DNA from: G963665495 sp963665495
Lineage (GTDB): Bacteria; Desulfobacterota; Desulfovibrionia; Desulfovibrionales; Desulfovibrionaceae
Length of the DNA stretch: 64,000 bases
Direction of reading: 5' to 3'
Assembly: GCA_963665495.1 (NCBI GenBank)
Contig: OY762289.1
Coordinates: 3,410,001 to 3,474,000, forward strand
Below the pieces are notes generated by a model. The model made no database searches. It was not told the DNA's origin and saw only the letters and a program-made list of their open reading frames with translations. This document shows positions 25,929 to 34,735 of this stretch, in pieces (the stretch's first letter is position 1; each line of letters starts with the position of its first letter). The position numbers were made by a program, and so were the translations under genes.

Positions 25929-26939
25929 TCAGGATTTTTTCTCAGGCAATATCCCGGAACCGTTTCTGATCCATTCTATGGTGTTCTGCAGGCCCGAGGA
26001 GAGCGGGACAAGCGGATTGAAACCGGTGGCCCGGCTGAATTTTTCCAGGCTGGCCAGAGAGTGTTTGATGTCGCCCTTTCGCGGCGGCAAGAACCGGTGC
26101 GGACTCGTGTTGCCAGTGAGCTTGTTCACCATATCCGCAATTTCAAGCACGGTGGTCTGCTTGTTGCTGCCGATGTTGTACACTCCGGCCAGTGCCGGTC
26201 CGTCGCTCCACGCGGCCAGACAGTAGGCGGAAACAACGTCGGTAATATGAATGAAATCACGAGACTGCAATCCGTTTCCTTCAATGGTCAAGGCCGAATG
26301 CTGGAGCGCCAGACTGATGAAGCGGGAAATCACCCCCGTATAGGGGTTGTGCGGATCCTGTCTCGGGCCATAGATGTTGAAAAAACGTAAGGAACAGCCA
26401 AAGCCGTTGGCTTCGATATATCGGGAAACAAGATACTTGGCGCGTCCGTAAGGGCTGATCTGCAAATTCTCCAGACCCTGTTCACGTTCCTTGAGCGCAA
26501 CCGATTCCTCCCGGATGGGCAGTTCGTCGATGTCGCCGTACTCTGCCGCCGACCCCGCAAAGACGAACTGCTTGAAACCCAATTCAAGAGCCTGGTTGTG
26601 CAGGTCGATGGAAGCCACGCAATTGACCCGCATGGTTTCCTCCCCGTGCGCCACTGAATACTGCGTACTGACTATGGCGGCGAGATGAAACACATGCTGC
26701 AATCCGGGGTGAGCTTGTTTCAACTTCTTTAAAAGATTTGGCTGAATAACGGAGGTTTCGTAAAAAACGAATTTCTCATGGTCAAAAAAAGTATCCATAT
26801 TCTCGCGAAAACCGGAGAAATAGTTGTCCACGCCGATAACGCCGCAGCCCTTCGCAAGCAAGGCCTCGCAGAGGTGGCTGCCCACGAACCCGGCGCAGCC
26901 TGTTACCAGGCACCAGTCCTGTTGTACGTCTAACGTCAT
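25929..26939 (-). CDS. NAD-dependent sugar epimerase/dehydratase
   Basis: A 336-residue extended short-chain dehydrogenase. The NAD-binding Rossmann motif is T-G-C-A-G-F-V-G-S-H (residues 13-22); the catalytic Y-x3-K is YGRAK, and the typical SLRFFNIYGPRQ segment follows. It fits UDP-glucose 4-epimerase-like enzymes that make activated sugars for polysaccharides. The exact substrate cannot be read from sequence. It runs opposite to the preceding glycosyltransferase and is followed (on its own strand, upstream) by the deacetylase gene. Confidence 0.9.
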   Translation of the reverse strand: MTLDVQQDWCLVTGCAGFVGSHLCEALLAKGCGVIGVDNYFSGFRENMDTFFDHEKFVFYETSVIQPNLLKKLKQAHPGLQHVFHLAAIVSTQYSVAHGEETMRVNCVASIDLHNQALELGFKQFVFAGSAAEYGDIDELPIREESVALKEREQGLENLQISPYGRAKYLVSRYIEANGFGCSLRFFNIYGPRQDPHNPYTGVISRFISLALQHSALTIEGNGLQSRDFIHITDVVSAYCLAAWSDGPALAGVYNIGSNKQTTVLEIADMVNKLTGNTSPHRFLPPRKGDIKHSLASLEKFSRATGFNPLVPLSSGLQNTIEWIRNGSGILPEKKS

Positions 26940-27039
26940 AATTGTATCCTAACCTGGGCGTAGCTCCGGTTCATCCTGTTGCTTTTCCAGTATTTTTTCC
27001 ATCAAAATCGATCCCCGCTTTTCACGACAAATGCAGGCC

Positions 27040-28047
27040 CTATTTTGCCATGCGTCGCCGCAAACCCGCCAGTATGGGAAACAGCCCCCCCAGCTTGAAC
27101 GCAAGCCTCGCCGCGTCGTCCTTCTGGGAAGCGCCCAGTCGCGCAAGCGCATGCAAGGGAGCGTTCGCGCGTACGACACCAGACCGGGTGGTAACGGCGG
27201 TGGCAAAATCCCGGGCCAGGGCGTACTCGCGCGGACCTGCTTCGCGCGCAGACCCGTAAGGGTACGCCATATGGCGTATCTGACATTGCAGCATTTGCTC
27301 CAGCCGCTCCCTGGCGCCCATGATTTCGTCTCTGGCCCTGTCCGGATCCAGGGCGGCCAGGTTGACGTGTCCCATGGTATGCGCGCCGATGGCAATGCCC
27401 GGATGGCCTGCAAGTTCGCGCAGCATCTCCCAGGTCATGAACAGCTCGTCGTACCGCCTGGGTGGCCGCCCCTGCCGCAACATATCCATCAGTTTCTCCT
27501 GCTGTTCCGGAGAAAGTCCGCCAAGCATCAGATCACGCAGGACAGTGAAAGCCTCCCGCCTCTCTGCTTCGTTACGCAGTTCGAAGGCCAGGTCGCGATC
27601 CTGCCAGCGAAACTGCAGGCGAGGCAACTCGCGCAGCAGCTCCACGAGTTCCAGCCACCAGACACGGCAATCCCCGTCCGGATAACGGGTGGAGACGAAA
27701 ACAGTGGCCGGCGCCCTGTACTTTTCCAATACGGGCAGAGCGAGTTCCAGGGTGTCCCGGTAGCCGTCGTCGAAGGTGATGACCACGCCCATGGGCTCCT
27801 TGCTCTGCAAATGGCGCGGCAGATCATCCAGGGCCAGAAAGCGGTGCCTTGCGGCAATCAGACTGAGGTGCTGTTCAAAGCGTTCCTGGGTGACCCCGAG
27901 CCCTCTGTCCAAAGCGTCCGGAGGCGGAGTATCGTTCGGAAGTACGCGATGGTACATGAGAATCACGGCGCGAGGTGCAAACGGGGCCAAAGCGCGTTCC
28001 AGATAGGGCGAGGAAGCCAGGGTTAACAACGTATGTTTCAGCGTCAT
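27040..28047 (-). CDS. Polysaccharide deacetylase
   Basis: About 335 residues, NodB-type fold. AVILMYHRVLP opens the domain, VVITFDDGYRDT provides the catalytic base and a metal ligand Asp, and the later GAHTMGHVNLA provides metal-binding His. It probably removes acetyl groups from an exopolysaccharide or a precursor. The frame extends to 28146, but the ATG at 28045-28047 overlaps the stop of the upstream acetyltransferase gene as ATGA, so the two are translationally coupled. An acetyltransferase and a deacetylase encoded together suggest tuning of glycan acylation (inference). Confidence 0.88.
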   Translation of the reverse strand: MTLKHTLLTLASSPYLERALAPFAPRAVILMYHRVLPNDTPPPDALDRGLGVTQERFEQHLSLIAARHRFLALDDLPRHLQSKEPMGVVITFDDGYRDTLELALPVLEKYRAPATVFVSTRYPDGDCRVWWLELVELLRELPRLQFRWQDRDLAFELRNEAERREAFTVLRDLMLGGLSPEQQEKLMDMLRQGRPPRRYDELFMTWEMLRELAGHPGIAIGAHTMGHVNLAALDPDRARDEIMGARERLEQMLQCQIRHMAYPYGSAREAGPREYALARDFATAVTTRSGVVRANAPLHALARLGASQKDDAARLAFKLGGLFPILAGLRRRMAK

Positions 28048-29156
28048 CCCTCTCCCCCGGACCAGGCATGATAACGCTTCCGCAGCCCCTTGGCCAAAGC
28101 ACGCAGCCGGGGATGATGCGCGACCGTATCTTTTATCCGAAACCACGCCACGCAGGGGATTCCCAGCAATGATCCGGCCGCGGAATGCCGATAAAGTTCG
28201 AGGCTCTTATCCGCCAGGCGTATCTTGAAATCCTCGTCACCTATGCCCATCTCAAACCTGCGGTATCCGGATGCAAAGCACGTACGTATCAGCTCGTGAA
28301 GAACCAGCCTGCCGGGGCTGCACTTCGCGTAGTTCATATCATAACTCGTTACCAGGGCGTAGATCCGCTCCTGCCGGATCTGGCACCAGATGGCGGCGAG
28401 GATTTCGCCATTCACGGTAAGAGCGCAAAGATAGGCCTGTCCCGCTTCTGCGAGGCGTGACATAAACTGGTGAGCGGCCTGCGTATCTATCACGCCGGAA
28501 ACCTGTTTGTTGTGCATCCAGTCCTGTTTGAATTCGATCAGTTTTTGAGTCATCTCCAGGGCTCTGGATCCATTTTCGGCAACTTCAAAAGCAACAGCCC
28601 CCTTCCGGGACAGCTCATTCCAGGCTTTCCTGTCCTTGCGGCGAAATCTTCCCTTGATGCGGGTGGCCAAAAAAGTGTCCCAGCCCTCGTCCAGGGTAAC
28701 GGAATGATAGGCCATGGAATGCTTGCCTTTACAGAGGGCGGCAAAGGGATTCGCACGTCCGTCCGCCAGAACCGGGGGAATTTTGGAAAATTCCAATATG
28801 TCGCAGTGCAGGGAATCGAGCAAGAGTTTCAAAAGCTCCCCAACGTCGTCGATCCGGGCATCAGGCGCCAGCAGCGGGCAATTCAAATCAGCGAGTCCGT
28901 TGTCCAGAAAGACCGCCACTCGCAACGGTCCGCGGCGTTTCATCTGCAGGGGGGCCAGCAGCAGAGGTTCGTCGTTCTCCCCCAGTAGTACGCAGATTCG
29001 CAGTTGCTGCCCGCAGTTTTCCCCGAAGGCCTCCACCAGGGTCCGGCACCAGATAGAGGACTGAAACGGATGACAGGGCGCGGCGTTTTCCAGGTACTCC
29101 CAATGCCGCGCACAGGAGTCCAGGTCTGTAAAAATCTTGAGCGAATAGTTATTCAT
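28044..29156 (-). CDS. Acetyltransf_6 (CelD/BcsL-type GNAT) protein, paralogue 1
   Basis: A 370-residue two-lobed acyltransferase of the FemAB/Acetyltransf_6 group. Visible features are WEYLENAAPCHPFQS at the N-terminus, an early R-x-K-x-R-R-K basic region, and the C-terminal lobe with LTVNGEILAAIWCQI, SYDMNYAKCSPGRLVLHELI and RRFEMGIGDEDFKIRLAD. Such proteins act in exopolysaccharide or cellulose modification, probably acylating a sugar. The next gene upstream encodes a close paralogue. It is coupled to the deacetylase by ATGA. Confidence 0.85.
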   Translation of the reverse strand: MNNYSLKIFTDLDSCARHWEYLENAAPCHPFQSSIWCRTLVEAFGENCGQQLRICVLLGENDEPLLLAPLQMKRRGPLRVAVFLDNGLADLNCPLLAPDARIDDVGELLKLLLDSLHCDILEFSKIPPVLADGRANPFAALCKGKHSMAYHSVTLDEGWDTFLATRIKGRFRRKDRKAWNELSRKGAVAFEVAENGSRALEMTQKLIEFKQDWMHNKQVSGVIDTQAAHQFMSRLAEAGQAYLCALTVNGEILAAIWCQIRQERIYALVTSYDMNYAKCSPGRLVLHELIRTCFASGYRRFEMGIGDEDFKIRLADKSLELYRHSAAGSLLGIPCVAWFRIKDTVAHHPRLRALAKGLRKRYHAWSGGEG

Positions 29157-29549
29157 GATGGAGAAAACATAGCTGCCCGGATGTAGTTACACCACGGCAT
29201 GTAAAACATACCTGCTTACATCAAGGCTGTGGCACGTCCCATTTTTATCTCTGGCCGTACAATAACCATTCCATGGATAAATTGCGAAAGGCAGGAGTTT
29301 TCCCGGCGCGCCCCCAATTGAAATCATTCCGAACTCCCAACCGGCCAAGTATAGTTTAAATCTATATCAAGGCACAGGAAGTTGTAAAGTACGAGAACAC
29401 GGGTACGGGGGGGATACACTTCCCCCAAAAAGGGACTCCAGATGATGATAGCAACCTCGCAGGCACACTCTGGCGCGATTCGGTTATGGAAAATAAATCA
29501 GATGCGGGGGATGAATAAGAAATTTCAGGAGCAGCCGGGGCGGGCCCTG
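29157..29549. other. Intergenic region between the two acetyltransferase paralogues
   Basis: No supported frame. A short AT-rich stretch (TAGTTTAAATCTATATC, about 29350-29370) could carry a promoter for the first paralogue. No repeat or hairpin stands out. Confidence 0.35.
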
Positions 29550-30662
29550 TCAGTGTTTTCGCCGGAAAAAAGAATTGAAGCACCTTTGCGTGCCCTTCAC
29601 CAGGCCGCGCAGCCGGTTTTTTTTCGAAAAATACTCTTTTACCCGAAACAACGCCACATACGGCAACCCTTGGGGCGTAGCCATGGCAGCATGCCGGTAC
29701 AGCTCCATACTCCGGTCCGTCAGACGTCTTTTGTAGTCATCATCGCCTATGCTCAGTTCCAGCCGGCGGTACCCCGCTTTTATGGATTCGCGCAGTAGTT
29801 CGAGCAACAGCAGCCGACCAGGGCTGAGTTGGGCGGAGTCCAAATCATAGCTGGCCAGAATTCCATAATAACGGTCGCCCCGAACCTGGCTCCAATTGGC
29901 GGCAAGAATCTCCCCGTTCAAAGTCAGTGCGGCCACATGGGCCTTTCCATCCGCAGCGAGACGCAGATAAAAATCCTGGGCTGCCTGCGATTCCACGATT
30001 CCGGAAAGATTCTTGCGTTTCATCCAGTCCAGCTTCATCTCGAGCAGGATTTTTGTAATCTCAACGGCCCGCTCAGGCGTTGCGGCAATCTCAAACCCAT
30101 AGCTCCCGGCCTGTTCGAATTTTTTCCTGCGATGTTTGTCCCTGCGCCGGGTTCTTCCGTTGAACTGGCGGGCCGCAAAGTCTTCCCATGTTCCGTCCAG
30201 GGTGGCGGAATGATAGGACATGCCATGCCGCCCTTTGCAAATCCCGGCAAAAGGGTTGGGTCTTCCGTCCGCAAGCACAGGAGGAATCTTGCACAATTCC
30301 AGCACATCGCAATCCAACGCTCCAAGCAAAGAATGAAAAAGCGTTGGTGAATCGGGAATCCGGGCACCGGGCGCCAGCAGCGGGCAGTTCAAATCGGCGA
30401 GTCCGTAATCCAGAAATCCGGCCACGCGCAGCAGCCCGCGATGCGTCACGCACAGGGGCGCCAGCAACAACGGAGCGCCGTCTTTTTCCAGCAGAACACA
30501 GATCCGCAACCGACATTTGATGCTCCCTGCAAACGAATCCACAAGAGACCGGCACCAGGTGTAGGACTGAAAGGGGTGGCAGGGGGCGGCGTTTTCCAGA
30601 TATTCCCAATAACGGGCGCAGGAATCCATTTCTTCGAAAATATTGAGTGAGCAGTTATTCAT
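29550..30662 (-). CDS. Acetyltransf_6 (CelD/BcsL-type GNAT) protein, paralogue 2
   Basis: About 370 residues. It aligns over its full length with the adjacent paralogue (both begin MNN-x-SL-x-IF and share WEYLENAAPCHPFQS); this alignment fixes the start at 30662 rather than the TTG further upstream. C-terminal motifs are kept (LTLNGEILAANWSQV, PGRLLLLELL, RRLELSIGDDDYKRRLTD). The tandem arrangement shows a gene duplication, and differences in the first lobe suggest separate acceptors. Probably acylates exopolysaccharide sugars. Divergent from the glycosyltransferase at 30843. Confidence 0.85.
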   Translation of the reverse strand: MNNCSLNIFEEMDSCARYWEYLENAAPCHPFQSYTWCRSLVDSFAGSIKCRLRICVLLEKDGAPLLLAPLCVTHRGLLRVAGFLDYGLADLNCPLLAPGARIPDSPTLFHSLLGALDCDVLELCKIPPVLADGRPNPFAGICKGRHGMSYHSATLDGTWEDFAARQFNGRTRRRDKHRRKKFEQAGSYGFEIAATPERAVEITKILLEMKLDWMKRKNLSGIVESQAAQDFYLRLAADGKAHVAALTLNGEILAANWSQVRGDRYYGILASYDLDSAQLSPGRLLLLELLRESIKAGYRRLELSIGDDDYKRRLTDRSMELYRHAAMATPQGLPYVALFRVKEYFSKKNRLRGLVKGTQRCFNSFFRRKH

Positions 30663-30842
30663 GGTCAAAAAGGCTGCGAGAGTATCCGCGTTCAAAGGAA
30701 CTGCATGGCGCAGTCCAGGAAAGTTCGGGCTATTCTTGCCTCCGGCAGGCCGGGCTATGTCAGATGATTTCCCTTGACCCCGCGCAGGAGGCCAGTTACT
30801 CCTTCTACCAATAAGTAGTAAAAAAAGCAGGAGTTAATACTG

Positions 30843-31829
30843 GTGGATACGCTTTCGTACGAATATCCCAGGAACATTTTTTCAAAACTTCCAACCTGTA
30901 CAATTGTTATCCCAACCTACAACAGGCCTCAAGATATTGTAAAGTGCCTTAATTCCATTCTTTACCAAACCAGCCTCCCTGAAGAAGTGATTTTGGTGGA
31001 TGACGGAAACTTGCCCGGTTTTCCGCTGGAAGAACAGCTTGTTGCAAAGGGGATCAGTTGCCGGTTCGTAAAAAAGGAACGGCCAGGGTTGACGGAGTCG
31101 CGGAACAAGGGAATATCCCTTGCCGCAAATGAAATCATTGTCTTTGTGGATGACGATATCATCCTGCAGCAGGATGCCCTCCGAGAACTTCTGGCGGTTT
31201 TTGCCGACGATCCGGACAAGCATGTCGGCGGAGCCTGCCCCAAATGCGTCAACGAGCCGCCCATGACCCTGGGCCACATCATACGCTGGGCCTACGACAC
31301 CCTGTTTCTAATTTCCGGGCCGCAAGAAGGAATAGTGCTACCCTCCGGATATGCCGTTGATTTGGATAGAACGCCTTTTCCCCTGAAGTTCGTCTCCAGA
31401 GTTGAACATCTTCCAGGCGGGGTCATGGCCTATCGCAGAGAAATATTTCAGGATTTTTTATTCACGCCCCACTACCACGAGTACGCGCTGGATGAAGACA
31501 AGGATTTTTCCTATCGTGTCTCGCGAAAATATACGCTCATTTACACGCCCTTTGCACGGGCCGAACACTATCCGTCGCCATCCATGCGACCATCCGAACG
31601 CAACACGGCCAAACGCTACCTTATCGGGCGCTATCTTTTTTTTAAAAATTACGTTCGCAAAGGCTGGTGGAGCTGGCTCTTTTTCGCCTATTCCAGTTTT
31701 GGCTGGCTGCTCTACCGTCTGCTCATCGCTGTTTTGTCCCTGAAACGGAAAAACTGGCAACGGCTCCAGGGAGGCATTGACGCGCTCCTGGACATCCTCA
31801 CTGGCAAGACGCCGCAATCGCAAAAATAA
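30843..31829 (+). CDS. Glycosyltransferase family 2
   Basis: A 328-residue inverting GT2 enzyme. Motifs are TIVIPTYNRPQDIVKCLNS at the start, ILVDDG, the metal-binding D-D-D in IVFVDDDIIL, and a late DEDKDFSYRV segment with the catalytic acid. A hydrophobic stretch near the C-terminus (WSWLFFAYSSFGWLLYRLLIAV) ties it to the membrane. The GTG start is nine bases after GGAG. It opens a plus-strand trio with the flippase and a secreted protein, so it belongs to the repeat-unit assembly of the exopolysaccharide. Confidence 0.88.
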   Translation: MDTLSYEYPRNIFSKLPTCTIVIPTYNRPQDIVKCLNSILYQTSLPEEVILVDDGNLPGFPLEEQLVAKGISCRFVKKERPGLTESRNKGISLAANEIIVFVDDDIILQQDALRELLAVFADDPDKHVGGACPKCVNEPPMTLGHIIRWAYDTLFLISGPQEGIVLPSGYAVDLDRTPFPLKFVSRVEHLPGGVMAYRREIFQDFLFTPHYHEYALDEDKDFSYRVSRKYTLIYTPFARAEHYPSPSMRPSERNTAKRYLIGRYLFFKNYVRKGWWSWLFFAYSSFGWLLYRLLIAVLSLKRKNWQRLQGGIDALLDILTGKTPQSQK

Positions 31830-31867
31830 TTCTTTTCCCATCCTGACACGCAAACCGGTAAGCAAAT

Positions 31868-33334
31868 ATGGCGCAGGAACTCCAAGGCATAGCAGGCCGC
31901 ATTCGGGCCTATACGTCCAGTAATATCTACCGCAAACTCTGCGGCGCGTTGAATACGTTCATCAAGCCCAAGCTGCTTCCTCCAGAGCTGTACGGCATCT
32001 GGAGCCTGCTGACCATTATCGCCACCTACGCGACCTATCTGCAACTGGGCCTGCGCAACGCCATGTTCTACCGCATCCCCTACCATTCGTCGCGCGGCGA
32101 AGAACATACCTGCCAGGCCATTGCCGCAACCGTATTTTACGGCACCCTTCTCCCGGCCTGTTGCGCTGCCGCCGCACTCCTGGGCTACGCTCTGCTTGCC
32201 GACGTGTCCGTTGTTTTCGGCGTGGGGCTCGCCGTCATTGCCTCCGGCATCCTGCTGCAGTGGTACTATGATTTTTCCTATGATTATCTCGCTTCCAACA
32301 AACGCTTCGATATTCTGACCCGGGCCAACGTGCTGCGCGCCACCCTGGCTATGCTGCTGAACATCGTGCTGATCTACCTGTTCGGCATCTACGGCCTGTA
32401 CGCGGCTTTTTTGCTCACCTTCGCCGTCATGGTCGCTTTTTTCTCCAGACAGCGGAAACTGTCCATCGGCAGAGAGTTTTCCCTGCGCCGCTATGGGCAG
32501 CTGATTAAAACCGGCCTGCCCATCATGCTGTACAACTGCACCAACGAATTGTTCGGCAGCGCCAGCGGACTGGTGGTTTTCTGGCTGCTGGGCAAGGAAC
32601 AGCTGGGTTTTTTCGCCCTGACTACGGTTCTGTTCGAATTCCTGATGCAGATTCCGGAAGACGCGCGCGACGTGCTCGATCCGCACATGATGGAGCATCT
32701 GGCTTCCGGCCGGGAGGACATCGAGCAACTGTTTTTTTTCACCCCCCTGCTCCTGACTTCCTATCTGATGCCCTTTCTCGTAGGGGCGGCTTATTATCTT
32801 GCCCCTGCGGCCATCATGCTGCTGCTCCCCAAATATGTTCCCAGTATTCCCGCCATGAAAATCATCGCTCTGGGCAGCCTGTTCTATGCGCTGGCCATCA
32901 CCTGCCGCGGACTGATTGTGGCCAAAAACAGACAAATGGGCGCTTCCCTGCTCACCAGCCTGGCTTTGGGTGTAAACATCGGGCTTTCCATACTGTTCGT
33001 CAAACTGGGGTACGGCATTCAGGGCGTGGCATGCGGCTGCTTCCTGGCCTTCGCCATCCTGTTTCTGCTGCTCATCTGGCGGGTGAAAGTGATATACGCA
33101 TTCGATACGCGCCTGCTTCTGAAAAAACTGCTGCCCACGCTTCCGCCCCTGGTGGCAATGTTTCTCGTCATCGCACTGCTGCGGTTCTTTCCGCCTTTTG
33201 CACATACGCCGCTGTTGCACGAATGCGCCTGTCTGGTAATCTATTCGCTCGTACTGTTTGCGCTGCTGCTCCTTGCTGCCAGAAGACACGAGCCGCTGAG
33301 GGCTCTGGGCCTTCACAACAGATTTTTTAAGTAA
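31868..33334 (+). CDS. Wzx-type polysaccharide flippase
   Basis: A 488-residue MOP-superfamily transporter with 12-14 hydrophobic helices. N-terminal features (YGIWSLLTIIATYATYLQLGLRNAMFYRIP) are typical of Wzx flippases, which move the undecaprenyl-linked repeat unit to the periplasmic side. It lies 38 bp after the glycosyltransferase. With the polymerase-like gene at 37004 and the initiating transferase at 38519 it defines a Wzx/Wzy pathway. Confidence 0.88.
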   Translation: MAQELQGIAGRIRAYTSSNIYRKLCGALNTFIKPKLLPPELYGIWSLLTIIATYATYLQLGLRNAMFYRIPYHSSRGEEHTCQAIAATVFYGTLLPACCAAAALLGYALLADVSVVFGVGLAVIASGILLQWYYDFSYDYLASNKRFDILTRANVLRATLAMLLNIVLIYLFGIYGLYAAFLLTFAVMVAFFSRQRKLSIGREFSLRRYGQLIKTGLPIMLYNCTNELFGSASGLVVFWLLGKEQLGFFALTTVLFEFLMQIPEDARDVLDPHMMEHLASGREDIEQLFFFTPLLLTSYLMPFLVGAAYYLAPAAIMLLLPKYVPSIPAMKIIALGSLFYALAITCRGLIVAKNRQMGASLLTSLALGVNIGLSILFVKLGYGIQGVACGCFLAFAILFLLLIWRVKVIYAFDTRLLLKKLLPTLPPLVAMFLVIALLRFFPPFAHTPLLHECACLVIYSLVLFALLLLAARRHEPLRALGLHNRFFK

Positions 33335-33413
33335 CGAGGTTCTCCTGCAGAATTCGCTGCAGGCCGGGGCGGCCGGCCGCAAGAAACCAACCCTCTCCCC
33401 ATAGGACAACGCC

Positions 33414-34637
33414 ATGAAACAACTCTGTCTGGTTATTTTTCTGGTGACGCTCTGCCTCCCGTGCCACGCGGCTTTCGGGCAGGCACCACTTCCTGACGCG
33501 GGCGAGCAGCGTCCTTACAGCCTGGAATCTCCCTGGAACCTGCCCATCGGCCCGAATCCAGCCTATGACCAAAAAAACGACGCCTATATCGAGCGGCTCA
33601 ATAAAAGCGGTCACTTCGGCTGCGATCCGAACCAGTATACCCTGCCGGTCTACATCGTTGACGAGCAAACGCCCCTGCGCAAAGTCAAGCTCACGAACTT
33701 TTTTTCCGATGTCAGCGGCGATCAGTGCCATTATCTGGATGTGCTCAAAAAAGTGAGCGTGGATGTGCCCATCCCGGACCAGGCCGCCCCCGCCCAGGGG
33801 ACCGACTCGCAGATCATTCTCTGGAACCCGTCCACGGGCGACGAGTGGGGGTTCTGGCTCTTCCAGAGCGAACTGGGGGACAGTTATATCGCTGAAAACG
33901 GCTACCACTACAATACGCGCGGCAACGGCGTTCCGCCGCGCGGGTTTAGAAGCCGGGGCGCGGGTGTACCCTATCTGGCCGGACTGATCCGTCCCTGGGA
34001 GATCAAGCAAGGTCGCATCGAACACGCCATCGCCTTTGCCAGCGAGCACCCCGCCCTTCGGTACGTCTTTCCTGCCACCCGGAGCGACGGCTCGACTTTT
34101 TTTCCCGAGCTGCCCATGGGCGCGCGCCTGCAGCTGGACCCGGGGCTTGGAGAAAAAGAATTTCGCGAGTGGGGCCTGGATGCGACCGGCGTTATCATCG
34201 CACGCGCCTTGCAGGAATACGGCATGATACTCATCGATGGTTCGGGCCATCCGAAAATATACGCCGAGTACCAAGGGACAGCTCACTGGGGAACGCTTCT
34301 GGATCCCAATGCGGTACGCTCCATTCCCTACACCGCGTTCAGGGTCCTGGATGTGGATCAGCAAGCCCCTGCCAATGCGCCGGAAGGGCTGCAGGCTGCG
34401 GTTCAGCCCCAAGGCGTTCGTCTGGACTGGAGTGCGGATGTACAGGGAGCTGGCAGATTCCGTGTCATTCGCCGCATTGAGGGACAGCAGGGATTTGTTC
34501 TGCTGGCATCCGAACTCCTTACCCCCAATTACCTGGATACGACGGCCACATCCGGCACGAGCTATGAATACGGCGTACAGGCCGTCAATTGGAACGGAGT
34601 GGGGCCTGCCGCCACGGTTAGCGCAGCCATGCCCTGA
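33414..34637 (+). CDS. Secreted protein with C-terminal fibronectin-like domain, unknown role
   Basis: A 407-residue exported protein: signal peptide (about 1-23, ending HAAFGQA), a central domain (about 30-310) of a type I cannot name, with SPWNLPIGPNPAYD at its start and many Trp/Tyr/Gly, and a C-terminal fibronectin type III-like beta domain (about 318-407, SYEYGVQAVNWNGVGPA). In a polysaccharide locus such proteins are usually glycan-binding, lyases or hydrolases; no catalytic motif is recognisable. It ends the plus-strand trio and a strong terminator follows. Confidence 0.75.
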   Translation: MKQLCLVIFLVTLCLPCHAAFGQAPLPDAGEQRPYSLESPWNLPIGPNPAYDQKNDAYIERLNKSGHFGCDPNQYTLPVYIVDEQTPLRKVKLTNFFSDVSGDQCHYLDVLKKVSVDVPIPDQAAPAQGTDSQIILWNPSTGDEWGFWLFQSELGDSYIAENGYHYNTRGNGVPPRGFRSRGAGVPYLAGLIRPWEIKQGRIEHAIAFASEHPALRYVFPATRSDGSTFFPELPMGARLQLDPGLGEKEFREWGLDATGVIIARALQEYGMILIDGSGHPKIYAEYQGTAHWGTLLDPNAVRSIPYTAFRVLDVDQQAPANAPEGLQAAVQPQGVRLDWSADVQGAGRFRVIRRIEGQQGFVLLASELLTPNYLDTTATSGTSYEYGVQAVNWNGVGPAATVSAAMP

Positions 34638-34666
34638 AACCGCTTTTCAGACTATTCTGCAAATAA

Positions 34667-34706
34667 AAACGCCTCCACGACCTTTGTATTTGTCGGGGAG
34701 GCGTTT
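34667..34706. terminator. Bidirectional terminator
   Basis: A ten-bp stem, AAACGCCTCC with its complement, plus an inner CGAC/GTCG pair, lies between the convergent genes ending at 34637 and 34736. On the minus strand the stem is followed by TTTTTATTT; on the plus strand by TTTGATCTTTTA. Confidence 0.85.
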
Positions 34707-34735
34707 GATCTTTTATCATCACCTTGAACGGAGCT

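Noticed and set aside
31712..33415. 567-codon minus-strand frame opposite the flippase gene
   Set aside because: Gln/Gly/His-rich nonsense-like product; the sense strand encodes a convincing 12-14-helix transporter.
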